Shown piece by piece: positions 10,701 through 22,661 of a DNA stretch of 64,000 nucleotides. Below the pieces are notes generated by a model that searched no databases, was not told the origin of the DNA, and saw nothing but the letters and a program-made list of their open reading frames with translations. Numbering within the stretch: the first letter of the stretch is position 1; each line of letters starts with the position of its first letter. Source of the stretch: Lineus longissimus (taxonomy: Eukaryota > Nemertea > Pilidiophora > Heteronemertea > Lineidae); the NCBI RefSeq assembly GCF_910592395.1, contig NC_088311.1, positions 1,676,501-1,740,500 of the forward strand. Reading direction: 5' to 3'. A program made the translations under genes and the position numbers.

Positions 10701-13700
10701 TGAGAAGAAACAAGAGTCCCTTGGAAGGAAGCTATGCTGTTGTAGAAAGTGGCTGGTATAACATGTCGGTGTGTCACTAATAATGACAATGGCAATGACT
10801 TGAAAGTATTTGGCTATGAGACACGGAATCTCTAATCAATGATGGTACTTGCTTATTTCAGAATGCTCGTCTGTACACAGCCAAGTTCATGAGGGTGCTC
10901 CTGCGGGCTGACGTGCCATTTGTGACCCACTGGGGGATGGAGCTCCTGGTTACCCAACTCTATGATCAGAGCAAGGTTGTCGCCATGGAAGCTCTTGATG
11001 TCATCGATGAAGCTTGTGAAGATGAGGTAGGGTTGTGTCTTATTCATCACTCTGTTTCTCGCTGATAGATCTGATAGGAGTTTGAATTTATGTTCTTTTG
11101 CAAGTGATTGCTCATATCCAGTACAGTTCCAATTTCAGCTTTCACCACATTTTTGCCATTGGTTTTATAATATTTTCATTTATCCTAGGTGAACTTGCAC
11201 ACCTTGATCAAGTTACGTCCAACGGTGCTACATTTGGGAGAGAAAGGCGCTCTCCTGTTGGCCAGATTTCTCTCTGTTGCCAGTGGTTACAAGTTCCTGA
11301 TGGAGGCAAACTACATCCAACCGGAACTAGAGAGATGGAGAAAGGTCAGTCATGAAAATAAGATTTGTCGAAAAATTCTGAGAAATCAAACTCATTTCTG
11401 TTGGGCGCTCTTTGACTTTCAAGTAGTATAAATGTATTTTGAATGCTCAGTTTAAGAAGCGTGTCTGCTTAAAATGTAAACTGCTTTTGCCAAGGGCCAG
11501 ATATGATGTTGCTGCTTGCAAGGTTGAGTGTTCTTGACATTTGTGCTGAAACTAGTGTTTCGCTGGTGTCCTCTGATGTTCTCAAATACCATTCTTAAAG
11601 CTCGGCTAATGAAATCCAAAACTGTAAAGAAACCCTTTCGAAAAATTGTCTTATTTTAAAGATGTCTCTTGTTGATATTTGGTGACATGAAGAAATGATT
11701 GTCTCTTGCCTCTTTCAGTCCTTCAATGTGCGTTATGTGAAGATAGTGGAGGAGCAGCTGAATGAGTCAATGACAACCTACGAAAAATCCTATGTCATGT
11801 TGTACTCCTATCAGCTGGAATCAACCAAGTCAGTGCCTGGGTAAGGTTAAGGGAGTTATGTGCTGACTATTATGGTTGGTCTATAAATACCTATTGGACC
11901 GAAACTGCTTTGAGAAAGCCACATTCAGTGAATTCATGTTCCAGAAATTATACTGCGAGGCACAATTTTACAAGATTTGACTCTGTGTTCAATCACAATG
12001 CATCTTATCATTACAGGAGAGGAAGGAAGAATGTATATGTTCCAGTTCATCTGTATGGACAACTGGTGCAGCACAAGACAGGCTACAAACTACTTAGGAA
12101 ACAGGTAACAGGTTTACTATAGTCTGTTTCTCCTTTAGATATGATTAGGTAACATCAAGACCAAGTTACCTTTTGATCTAAACATCTGTCCAAATTCCTA
12201 CTACAGTAGATCAGTCAATTGAGTCAAGGAATTGATATTGAATGCCAGGTGGAACAGGATGTAGTATATGAACACTTCTATGTTTGGACAAAACTCCATT
12301 GGTAGAGGAAAGTCATTGCTCACCAAAAACTGCTGTGATGCATTTCTGCGTTATTAGTTTCTTTCGTGCATGGTTCAGCATGATGTTTCTCTTCCAGGAG
12401 TACCTATTGGAGTATTTCAACTGCATTCGATACCAGGCGATCCGCACAGAGGAGCAGATCCTTGCCTTGAAGGCTGCGCTGTGGGCAGTCGGCCATATTG
12501 GGAGTTCCCAGTGGGGAATAGCGCTACTGGAGGAGGAGAACATAGTACCCGAAATGATCAAACTCTGTGAGGAATCTGGCGTGTTTTCAATCCGGGGGTG
12601 AGTGTACCATGTACTTTATGAGCAATCTCTTATGGACCATCTTTTTATGAGTTTCCATGAGTGAATCATCTTCTTATATAGGGTTGTGTTATTTGTGATG
12701 TACTACATGTACTGTTAGTTTTCAATACAAACAAGTTCTGTAAGTTTTGGCCCTTGGAGAATCATGGCATAAGCTAAAGTGATTTAACATTGGCATTGAG
12801 TTTGCCTGACTTGATTTGACTCAGTCTTTTCCCTTCAGGACAGCCTTCTACTGCCTGGGATTGATAGCTTCAACCAGAAAAGGTGCCGACTTGCTTCATG
12901 AGTTTGGCTGGGAAGCCATTCGTACCAATCGCCATGACCACTGGCCTGTGATAGATGACCCAGAGATACAAGAATGTGATTCACGTCTACACGTTTCTGC
13001 CAGTTTCTCTAGTAAATCTGATATTGAGAAAAATGCAGCCGATGCTCAGAGTTTAGCGTCCTCAGAAAGTTTCTCACTTCCAAACTCAAGCCCTGCGACA
13101 TCATTTTTGGATTATCAAAAACAGCAGAGTCGGGAATCTGTGGTTGAGTTTGAAACTGATTCAGCTTTCCAGCCTTCGTCCAATGCAGAGGATTCTGATG
13201 ACCAGTTGAGTGCCCTGCAGCGAGATCGTGGCCTGAGTGATCCTGTTGTGATGGGAAAGATTTCACAAAGTTACAAAAAGTCTGAGAGTTACCCTGGTCC
13301 ACAGATGCAACATTCTTCAGGAGACATGATTCCATCACACCCGCGAAGTGCTTCTGAGCCTCATACCCAGGAGTATGTCCGTCTGCATGAAGCAGCTGAG
13401 GAAAAAATGGATGGAAAACATGTGTCAAAAAGTGATGCAATTAAGACAAGATGTGCTAGTAATATTGAGACTGAGTCCAGTGTTAAAACAGAAATGGTGC
13501 TACTCAAACCAAAATGTAACAGTTTTCGTGAAGTTCGTAGCAATAGCAGTGAGAGCGGAACGTTCAAAAGTCGTTCAAACAGCTGTAACACAACAAGTGG
13601 TGTTAGTTCGTATGACTCGGACCCAAATACAAACTTTCCCTTGACTCCCATCCCGAGTTCAGGAAATGTCAGTTGCTCAAATGACAACCTCAGCGCTTTA

Positions 13701-16441
13701 CATGTCGTCCATCACTCTGAGGTCAACCGTAAACGTGTGAATCTGACACGGATTCCAAGTATGAAACGAACATTCAAATCTCTGACTCAGTTGTCACCTT
13801 TGAAACATCTTAACGACTCGCCTGCTATGATGCCCAGTAGTTCACAGACTGATCTTCAGGGTTATGCAACTCTCAGGACTCTACGAAGACAGAGGACTAT
13901 GAGCTCAGAACCTGAATCAGAGTTTGGCTTGACTGATCTCTTCTCAGAAGGTGCTGGAACAGCTTCCAAGCGTGGGAGCCTGATCTTCACTGTCGGTGGT
14001 GCACCAAGCATACCAAGGTAATTATCATCTAGCCCCCATGTTGACTCTTGGCATGAGACTTTTCAGCCGTAATGGACTTCTCGTACGGATTAAAAGCAAC
14101 TTCAGTTTTATCGTGATTATAGAATGCATTGAAAAACAAACCACTTGTCGAAATATGTGCATGCTGTATGCTTTCAGGCTATATCATTTATGTCTCTCAT
14201 TTTCTGTGTCGTTTTTCTTGCCAGTCCTGATACTGAGCGCCAACCCAATGTCTTGTTCCCCAACCTCAAGAGACAGATGTCGAAGGTTCTCAAGAAGAAG
14301 CCCAAGGTTGTTGGACCAGTTGACTACACGGGATTATGCCTGCCGGTCGATGTAGGCCTCATGTTTCAGGTAAACTAATGATTATCTAGATATTCCAATG
14401 ATATTGGAAGAGTTTCATCGCGAAAGATCCATTTTGAGCAAAATGACTTCAAGGTTCGGAATATATTTGAAAATGCATTGAAATTTTCCCATTCACTGGC
14501 CTGTACACTCGGCAGACAGTATTTCCTGTACCAAACAAAACTTTTAGAATCCCTTGGCCACAGTAAGAGTCATCCACTGATGTCATGCTCTCAACCTTTT
14601 ACATTCACAACTCTTGCAAATTATTGATGAAAAGTCTACGTTCTGTTAGGTGAATGAAGGTGAAGATCGACGATCAAGTTCTGGTGTGGAGTTGGATGCG
14701 AGGAGTTCTTCCTCTGGGGAGACCAAGAGTCGCTCGTGTACAGGAACGACAGATGATGAGATATTCGACGTCAGTCTCTTGGACCATACAGATAAGAACT
14801 GTCTCTCTTGTCACAAGATTCGTAAACCGAGAATGACAGCAATAGTTCTGGAGGTGGACGAAGTTGAAACAGGTAAGCATGTTTTAAAATGACTTGGTTC
14901 TTTTATCAGGCGCATGTATGTCACAATAAAGTGTGGGTCCTGAGGCAGGAGATTGTCTAATATAAACATCTACAATTCACTGGAGGCAGATTGACCCAAG
15001 TCACAATCTGAGGAGGACTGCCAGATTGCAGAATTTGATCTGTTGTGAAGATCGATAGAAAAGTGCCCAAACGTAAATTAGTCTGTGTACAATCAAACCG
15101 GTTTTAGACTGATGTTAATAGTGTAGCCAGGCAGGGCAACAAGTTTGGCAAGCTGAAACTCTTACACTTCGTATGTTTCATTTGCAGATGAAGCTGGCCC
15201 AGATTCTCTTAGTGGTCAGTTCAACAGCCTCCCTGGGCTGGGTGCTACTGATGTGATCATTCCCAGTCCCAGGCTCAGTGATGTAAAGGGTGAAACTCCT
15301 GGCAGCATTAGGAGTACAGGTAGCTATGGTAAGAATCTGGTAGAGCATTGGAAATGCTCTGAATTTGATATCCTCAGAATCTAAGAGAGGTTTCTCTGAA
15401 AACATTCATCTTCAAGAATCAAATGCATGTTGTGTCATCCTGTGTTCTATGAGAGTGTTATAACTAGGTGAGATACATGTGACTGTCCTGTATATGTGCA
15501 GGTTGGAAATAGGATACAGGTACAATATGAAACACTGCCTTACTCCAAATAAGTAGTTTATATTTGTCATACATTGTTATTCTATAGTGCCTTGTGTCTG
15601 TCCTTTCCAGCAAGCTTAGATCACTGCTTATCCCAGGACACACCGACGGGCCGATCACTGTTAAGGAAAGAAGTTATGAGGCTTATTGTGAACATCAGCA
15701 GTGCTGTTGGAGTGAAAAGTGCAGAAACGGCTTTACTTATGTAAGTTCCATGAGATATTGCTGGGTGGATGTACAAATAAGATTACTTGTGTGAACCAAG
15801 ACCACCGTGGCCATGATGCTCTCCAAGTCCTATCAAATTGAGTATTACCCATGTTGTCTTCAATTTCATACAATTTGATGACAGCACAATTCAGCCATTA
15901 TACGTGTATATGAATATTCTCAACTTATGTGACTGGACAAAATTTGATAACACTTTCATTTTTTTCAGTCTGAAGCAGAAGTTTCCGAAAGCATTTCTGG
16001 ACTTGTGTCTTTACTCAGAAGTGAGTAACGTCCTTGCCCATCAAACGTTTCGCCTTACGGCCCGCCGATTCATTCAGGAGCTTTTCTTGGATATGAGTTT
16101 TGAAGAGGTGAGTAAATTTCAAGTGAAATGTGTTTGCTTTTACTTTGACTGGGTCAATGTTTAAATGTGGTTGAGTTGATAAAAACAATGCTTGCTATGA
16201 CACCAGAGAACGTCTCTTTGATTTGTGGTTGTACCAGCTATCATTGGATGAGACAATGGGAAGATATGGTGTTCTATGATGATAGTAATACTTGAATTAT
16301 AAATTCACCACAATTTCCTCATACCAGTAACTTGGTGAATGAATCTTCTGCTTTCAGCTTTACGAAGAACCGCGTCAGATTCTTGGGATAATTGATGATG
16401 TCATCACGCCTGACGATGGCATCGGTGAATCGGAGAGCTGA
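4695..16441 (+). CDS. RICTOR: RICTOR, scaffold subunit of TOR complex 2
   Basis: Twenty-eight coding exons: 4695-4737, 4836-4883, 5373-5532, 5937-6259, 6421-6593, 6883-6941, 7121-7271, 7481-7568, 7840-7997, 8124-8204, 8451-8551, 8695-8869, 9276-9377, 9698-9940, 10116-10264, 10504-10630, 10862-11026, 11189-11344, 11719-11840, 12017-12104, 12398-12597, 12839-14017, 14225-14369, 14650-14872, 15188-15328, 15611-15740, 15969-16107, 16358-16441. Every junction keeps frame; about 1650 residues against about 1708 in human. RICTOR holds mTORC2 together and is needed for AKT/SGK/PKC phosphorylation. The N-terminal helical-repeat block includes RLGHLNNFVKLC, KSWAGMVKLC and ILLGEMLHL; the middle includes VPVHLYGQLVQHKTGY and WAVGHIGSSQWG. 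Exon 22 (about residues 971-1363) codes a Ser-rich, probably disordered insert. The C terminus has GLCLPVDVGLMFQ and TARRFIQELFLDM. H1458, C1463, C1466 and C1590 match in spacing the zinc ligands I recall from mTORC2 structures. The ATG at 4695 was preferred because MEAAMYRGRS aligns with the human start; the in-frame ATG at 4707 is the alternative. Confidence 0.97.
9043..9124. repeat. Two-copy short direct repeat in RICTOR intron 12
   Basis: The motif tctgaccaaagatagttggt is followed about 30 bp later by tctgaccaagagatagttgg, and each is followed by a similar purine-rich tail. This is a small local duplication in the intron, with no obvious splicing role. Confidence 0.5.
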
Positions 16442-16527
16442 TGATCTTCTTGTCCTAGTCTTTGCATTTTAATTGTGATCATTCTGTGATTCTAGTCAAC
16501 AAACAGACTGCCAGCTCATTTTCGAGT

Positions 16528-16533
16528 AATAAA
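16528..16533 (+). terminator. Candidate RICTOR polyadenylation signal
   Basis: A canonical AATAAA lies 87 bases after the RICTOR stop codon. Longer 3' UTRs are equally possible because further AT-rich sequence follows. Confidence 0.4.
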
Positions 16534-17460
16534 AACGTCTGCAGTGAAGTGAAAGTTATGTAGTCTTGCATCAGTAGGCCTTGGTTGTATTTGCAGACTT
16601 TCAAACTTGTGTATGCAAAGACTTGTTGCAATTTTAGTTTTCTTTGCTCTTTCACTGTAAAATCCAAGGACTTGTTGACCTCCTACACAGTACAGGATTC
16701 TTGTTGGGTCCATGTTTTGTCTTTATGAAAAAAAGCCAGCACGTATTTCATTCTCCTGTTGGATTAATCATGCCTTAAAAACTCAATGTCAGCATGCCAT
16801 TTCCCCTTTACCCATCCGTACCACCTTGCCTTTAGTCTCCCTTTAACATCTTTGTATAATGGAGAGTTTTGATTCCAAAATGACCATATTCCTTTGGCGT
16901 CCATGTCCACATGTATTGGGTAGTGGAAACATCTCGCCTCTAATATGGTGTCTGTAAATTTAATGCAAGCTTAATACATGTCATATAAAATGTAATGAAA
17001 TATACAGCTCAAGATGTGTGAAATATATTCTGTAAATTTTCGAACCAAACTCTCCCATAATACTGCATCCTCTGGTGCTCATATAAAGTGGCAGTCAAAG
17101 AAATGATATTTCTCAATGTTAATTTTAAATGTTCGTCTCCTATTGGTGAAGTCCTGTATTTACGTACTTGTGAATAAGTGTACCAGATCTTCGTAAGTAG
17201 ATCTTCTGACTACATGTATGTACATGTGCTCTAATGATGTACAGCAAAGATGTGATAAGGTTTATGCAATCTTTTTAATAGAATGAAGATTGTGAAAGAA
17301 ACAATACTGTGTTGTTTAACTTCTTGACAGCCGTTGTTAAACGTTCTGAAATAATAACAAGAGAGGCTATGGATTGACAGCAATGACTGAGGGAGTGATG
17401 TCACAGTTCCATTCAGAGAAATGGACACTCTTATTGTCACATTGATAGAATTAACAGAGG

Positions 17461-17650
17461 GACTCTCAACCTAGCCAGATGCATGGACACAGCCTGGTTG
17501 TTCCAGGGATATATAGCAATGAAAGAGGGACTGTGGTCTCAGCCCATTAGCCAGAGACATGGACACTGTCTGGTTGTTACATTGATAGACTCTCAACCTA
17601 GCCAGAGGCATGGACACAGCCTGGTTGTTCCAGGGATATATAGCAATGAA
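17461..17650. repeat. Tandem repeat, about 63-bp unit, three copies
   Basis: Copies at 17461-17523 and 17588-17650 are nearly identical; both contain gactctcaacctagccaga and ggttgttccagggatatata. The middle segment, 17524-17587, is a diverged copy that keeps cagagacatggacactgtct and ggttgtt. It lies in the convergent spacer after RICTOR. Confidence 0.75.
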
Positions 17651-20322
17651 TGAACAAGGATACAGAATTTGAAAGATCCAAAGAGTACTTTATTGATTTT
17701 AAACTTTACCACTTCTAGATATGAACCAAACGGTCATCAACGTACAGTATTAGACATGATCTTTGGCATTTTTTACTGGCCTTTAACAGTTCGCATTCCC
17801 TCTATCTAGATAACAACAAGAACATGCATTTCTGTCCCGATCCTTTGAAACCTCAGACCCCAATGAAAACCATAAATATTATAACTGTTCTTAAATTCTC
17901 TGAAATCGACTTGAGTTGACTCGGAGCTGCCAACACTCAACTAGCTGACAAAAGTTGGTACGGACATAACCCAATGGAAATTGTGCGTACTTGAGGGTTA
18001 ACAATGGAAAATTGGTCTAGACTTAGTCACAGTATGTTTGTGCTTCTTGGGGAAAGACCCTAAAAATCTAAAGGAAATTGCAGTAACAATAATGCTGTTT
18101 AAATATCTTTTGACTTTTCAATGTTTCTAAGGGAGGAACACTGAGGGAATCAAAGGATGATCACTCATCAATAAAATTGTCGGAATTAACAAAAATACAA
18201 ATTCTAGTATTGTACTGTGACAACAATGGATATAAACATTTCGACATTTTGTTGAACAACACCGTATCAATATTTATGGTCGCCACACACTAGAACAAGA
18301 AAATGAGATTGTTTTCTGAAGTGATTATGAAATTGCTGGTTTCGCTCCAGAGTGCATTGTGTGTTATGCATGGTCATTCATCCAAGAAGATCTTGTACAC
18401 TTATCACAGAGTCGATGATTCTCCTCTTTGTTCTATTTTATAATGGTGATGAGTATTGATGTATAGTTCATTATAGTACATGCTACAATTAACTTGAACA
18501 TTTTCATACTTTTCTGTTTTCAAGTGAACTTTTCCCTCGAGTGGACCATTGCTGTCGTTGTACTATGGTACGGAATTCCAACTCACGAACACTTCTCGTC
18601 ACAAATTATAAGTGAAGTAAAATTGCCAGGTTAACTGTAGGCCTGCCATGAAATGCTCTGTTCCCCATCAAAACATTGTTACCAGTTCCCCAAAGACTGA
18701 AATAAAGCCACTGAAGTCCTTTTCCCAAACGTCTCCAAACAGGATTTTTGGTAACAATCTCTTGGTAAAGAGCATGAAAACTCTTCGGCAGAAAGAGAAA
18801 CTTGTTTTTGTTCAGGCCAGTTTCAGACAAAACCTTATTTCTATATTGACAACAAGTAACTATACTTCACGTTATATTCTTTTCAATGATACTATGATAT
18901 AATTCATTATACGTGATCGGTTATTGTATTCACCAGGATCTACAGTCATTTTACATGATAGAATGAATAAATGTGTTTGACACATAAAAAATTCTCAGGG
19001 CCTACCTTCTTTATTACCCTGTCGAACGTGACTTTAATTGGATAAATTGAACTCAAAGACGACTTAAAAATGAGATGGTCCAAGTCTGTAACTGATGGTG
19101 CTCACAGCTGCCTGCAATGGGATGCACTGGCCACTGAACTGCAGTGATGAAATTCATTGCAATTTTTCTCAAAAGATGATGCCAATCCTTTGGCTTTGCA
19201 GAAATTATGACATGACATTTAGCCAACCATCATGACTTTTCTTCTTTTTTTTTTCAAGCAATTTTTGATTCCACTTTTCAGAGAACTCACAGAAATTTTA
19301 TGTTGTTTTTAATTTTCACCATTCAGACAACAAGTTTTCAGGAATGAACATGCTAGTCGCCAACCAGGTGGGCAAACCAAAACCTGAAAACAAAACACAC
19401 CGCTTTTCAAGACCATTAATTGAACTAGACTCTACACCAAGTGATAATGATAATACAAAATAGATGCAAGTTGCATGCGAAACTGATGCCGACTGCGAAC
19501 ACACCACAGCTACATGAAGCTGAAGTTGGTCAATACAGATGATGCCATTGCATACAGAACTAATACTTCTTGCTTTAGAGAGCAGATGCAGTGTCCAAAC
19601 AAATTCAATGTTTATTCTTCGCAGTCAATCTAGCAAATCAATTCTATTGAATCGTCATAGAATAAAAGTCTTCACGTTTCATGCACCCTTTTGGTCCCGC
19701 AGGGTTTGGAAAATTCATAGTACCCCTGGTCCACACCTGGGATATAGAGAGTGGTCTGGATCCTAACCTTGCTTGGGAAACATTTCACCAAAAAATAGCT
19801 GACGATACTTAATGTTAGGAGCGATGTCCTTATTAACCACAATACAGTGCGGTCATCTCATTTTTTCAGGTGTAAAAAACCTCAAACTTGAAGGGACTGT
19901 ACTTAACCAAAAACCGAGGGAAAATTGACCAGTACAGATCAATGCAGACCAGCAGTACGCAGTGCATGAATCCGGTACAGTCCAGGTGCGGAAACGAAAG
20001 GGTTAACATTTTCTCAAGAAAAGAGGCACACAGTGCCTAATTTTGTTTGTTGCAGCAACAACTTGTTCAGAAAAGGGGTTGCTCGATAGCATAAAAAACA
20101 GTGCTAGTTCTCGACTTGATGACCCTTCTAGAGGAGGCAAGAGATGACACTGCATCTGCTGCTATCTGACTGCATACAACAACAAGATGTGAAACAAAAG
20201 TCAAAATAAAATGTAGCTCAGAGTGAATCTTGTATGACCCATGAGTGTGATGATGAATGGCATCTCTCAGTCTCATCTATATTGGTAGAAGATTCCTAAT
20301 GAACTGATTATTTGTTGGGAGA

Positions 20323-22153
20323 CTATTTCAAGCCAAGGAGTTCCACATCGAAGATCAACGTCGCCTTTGGAGGGATAGTAAGGTAGTCAAGGACAATAAT
20401 GGTCAAAATTGTCAGTCAATAAGGTATTGTAAGCTCTCCGCTGCCCTCTACTAATCAATACCTACCTAACATTAAATGGCAACATGCCGAAGGATCATTT
20501 TCGTATAGCTTTAATAACCCTTGATGTAATAGCCAGATCAATAGAATGTGTGCATAGTGCTAGTCTAAAAGGTCAACTCTAGGTTTGAATCTAAAATAGC
20601 CCCTAACTTTGCAGTATGAATAAATATGGGAAAAAATAAGGAGCCCTCTCAGGAAGATTTCAGCTTCCATCTGCCACTATAGAAGCCCGGATTACGCAGT
20701 CAAATAGGGCCCCTGCTAAACTTAAGTAATAATACTTTATTCTTGCCCAACTGAATACCAAACTTTAGTAACAATATCATCTTTATCATTGAAAAGGATA
20801 TACTCCTGGATGGCCGGCATCACCATAAGCAAGCTCTGGAGGACATGTTATATTGGCTCTTTCACCCATTGACATCTGCAAAACAACAAATCGAGAACAT
20901 TTTAAAACCTGCTGAACAAAAACGCAATTTTTTAGAAATAAAAATGTTCAAAATTTGAATGGTGAAATAAGTTGTTACTGACTGCCTTCCCAAAGAAGAC
21001 GATTACAATGGAGAGCATACCACGGAGACACATAACAAAAACCTGACAATCATTGCTGTGTTCCATGGAAAAAGATTCTGTGTACCCTATTTCAATTTGT
21101 CACAAACAGATCTTTTGAGGACAAGGGACAAAGTCACAAACAGAATTCAAGGATAAGTTCCAGAAGGAAACCTAGTAACACGAAGGGTCCCCTACAATTG
21201 TGTTGAAACTTAACTTTCAAAGACTGACGACAAATAAATATCAACTCACCTTAGCAACACCATCATCCCAACCTGAAAATCAAATTATTTCAAATCAGTG
21301 TGGTATAGTATAGGGGGCCTACAAGTTAACTCTTAGACTTTGTGGAATGATCCCTTGACACTGAAGTCTGCTGTCTCAACAAAATCAGTAAAGTCTTTTT
21401 AACACAATTTTTATGGCAACTGCTTCATACTGCTTCATGTACATTTGCACAAATTTACACTTACCTTTTATGACAGTTCCTGCTCCAATAATGAACTCGA
21501 ATGGCTTCCCTCTATCTCTTGATGAATCAAACTTCTTCCCATTAGTAAGTGTGCCTGTGTAATGGACTTTGACCGTCATACCGTTTTTTGGAAATGTCTC
21601 GCCTAGCAAAGAAATGACAGAATAATCTGAACTACATTATCCAAGCAAAAAAAGCAGCCGGCTAAACAGTGTCTACAGTACAGAGAAGGCCTAGCCTATG
21701 TATGTGTGACGGACCAGACACCATGGGCACTTCCATTCCAGGAAATGTGGATGGGATAGATAGGCCTACCATGCTTATCATGCTACCGTAGATTAGGCCT
21801 AGTATTTAGAGGTGTTTAGAGTTAGACTAGAGTAATATGGATGGATGTTATGTACCATTTGAATTTTCCGTGAACGGACATAGTCAGTGAATGAGACGTT
21901 TTTCCCACTTCTCTCTACCCCATCCACAGTGCCTACATTGATGGAAGTGCCAATAACGAGACTCATATCCAGTATCCATTCCCAGAGTACAAAAATGCCG
22001 GCCCGCCGGTACTTTAGCGGCCCTACTTTTGCCAAATCTCAAGGACGACCCGGCCAACTGGTCCATTTTTTCACTAAAGTTTTCTACGCCTTGAAGGGAA
22101 TTACCATCGCCTTTTGTGATTGTTTCGACCTTAACTTCTGGTTTCTTATCCAT
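20323..22153 (-). CDS. FKBP1A: FKBP12-type peptidyl-prolyl cis-trans isomerase
   Basis: Five exons: 22105-22153, 21465-21602, 21250-21272, 20802-20875 and 20323-20377, giving 112 residues (human FKBP12 has 108). The protein isomerises Xaa-Pro bonds in the cytosol, regulates ryanodine/IP3 receptors and TGF-beta type I receptors, and is the receptor for FK506 and rapamycin. The ligand-pocket residues of the family are present: Y31, F41, D42, F51, V60, I61, W64, Y87 and F104, within [36 protein letters not shown] and [11 protein letters not shown]. The start ATG has a good context (AAAATGG) and the N terminus [17 protein letters not shown] is slightly extended. Four parts join by ordinary logic, but the last junction works only if the intron begins AT and ends AC; see the separate entry. 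Read past that point without splicing, the protein would stop after GVYPFQ. It could also be an FKBP1B-type copy; the two are not separable here. Confidence 0.93.
20378..20801 (-). other. AT-AC (U12-type) intron of the FKBP gene
   Basis: On the minus strand the upstream exon ends CCA GGA GT and the next bases are ATATCCTTTT, an exact match to the U12 AT-AC donor consensus. The intron ends GTCCTTGACTACCTTAC. TCCTTGAC matches the U12 branch-site consensus, with its A 10 bases from the downstream exon, as is usual for this class. Joining GT to TATCCCTCC gives G-V-I-P-P-K, the expected FKBP12 sequence. No GT-AG alternative works: the nearest upstream AG leads straight to a stop codon. Confidence 0.85.
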
Positions 22154-22661
22154 TTTGTGTTTTTAAAGGGCGTATGATAGAGAAAGGGAAGAAAATGATG
22201 CCGGCTAGACTAGTTCTTTGATACGAACTCTCCCTATGCAGTGATAAGAGCGCAACTTAACTCTGTCACACCTGATTTCTCGTGTATGAATATTTTGGAC
22301 AAATAACTGCTATTAGAGAAAAAAGTTCTAACAAGTTAAAGGGAATTGAATAAAACGCTCATAACTTTGCAAATTAAGTACACTATTTAGTTAAAATAAT
22401 TTGTTAGTGACATCAGCTATGTGTTTTTAAATCCATATTGGGGCGTAATATCTACAATCAAATGTTATCGGTTTTTCGGGCGGTTTTTGTTTTTGCCCAA
22501 GATGGTGGCAAATAGGGCAGACGAAATAGGCGCATATTTAGTATCTGCCAATAGAAATTGTCAGAATTTAAGACGCCGAACCAGTGTTATCTGCCTGACT
22601 TGCATTTTAACTTTCATAGTTTTTGTCTTCTTTTTCGTGCAGATCAGACACGCTACTGACA
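22154..22661. promoter_or_regulatory. Divergent promoter region between FKBP and PSMB2
   Basis: Only 508 bp separate the two start codons, so a shared bidirectional promoter is likely. On the plus strand, ccaagatggtggc at 22497-22509 is one base away from the YY1-type element AAGATGGCGGC that is common just downstream of housekeeping TSSs. No TATA box is convincing. The ATG inside that motif opens a frame running past the PSMB2 start in another frame, but there is no sign that it is translated. Confidence 0.55.

Larger units (their letters stand above)
16442..20322. other. Convergent intergenic region between RICTOR and FKBP
   Basis: The 3.9 kb between the RICTOR stop and the FKBP stop holds the two 3' UTRs and spacer. 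An AATAAA at 16528-16533 could end RICTOR. On the other strand, an AATAAA (tttatt at 19010-19015) could end a long FKBP 3' UTR. A 63-bp tandem repeat lies at 17461-17650. I see no coding exon: the open frames here are short and lack matching splice signals. The composition is AT-rich throughout. Confidence 0.6.

Noticed and set aside
13009-13440. 143-codon open frame on the minus strand
   Set aside because: It is antisense to the long RICTOR exon at 12839-14017, whose plus-strand frame fits the neighbouring exons; no splice sites or family support the reverse frame.
20802-20875. A GT-AG version of the last FKBP intron, using the GT of GGA GTATAT
   Set aside because: No downstream AG gives an open frame into the conserved [13 protein letters not shown] segment; the nearest AG is followed at once by an in-frame stop, while the AT-AC reading restores the family sequence exactly.
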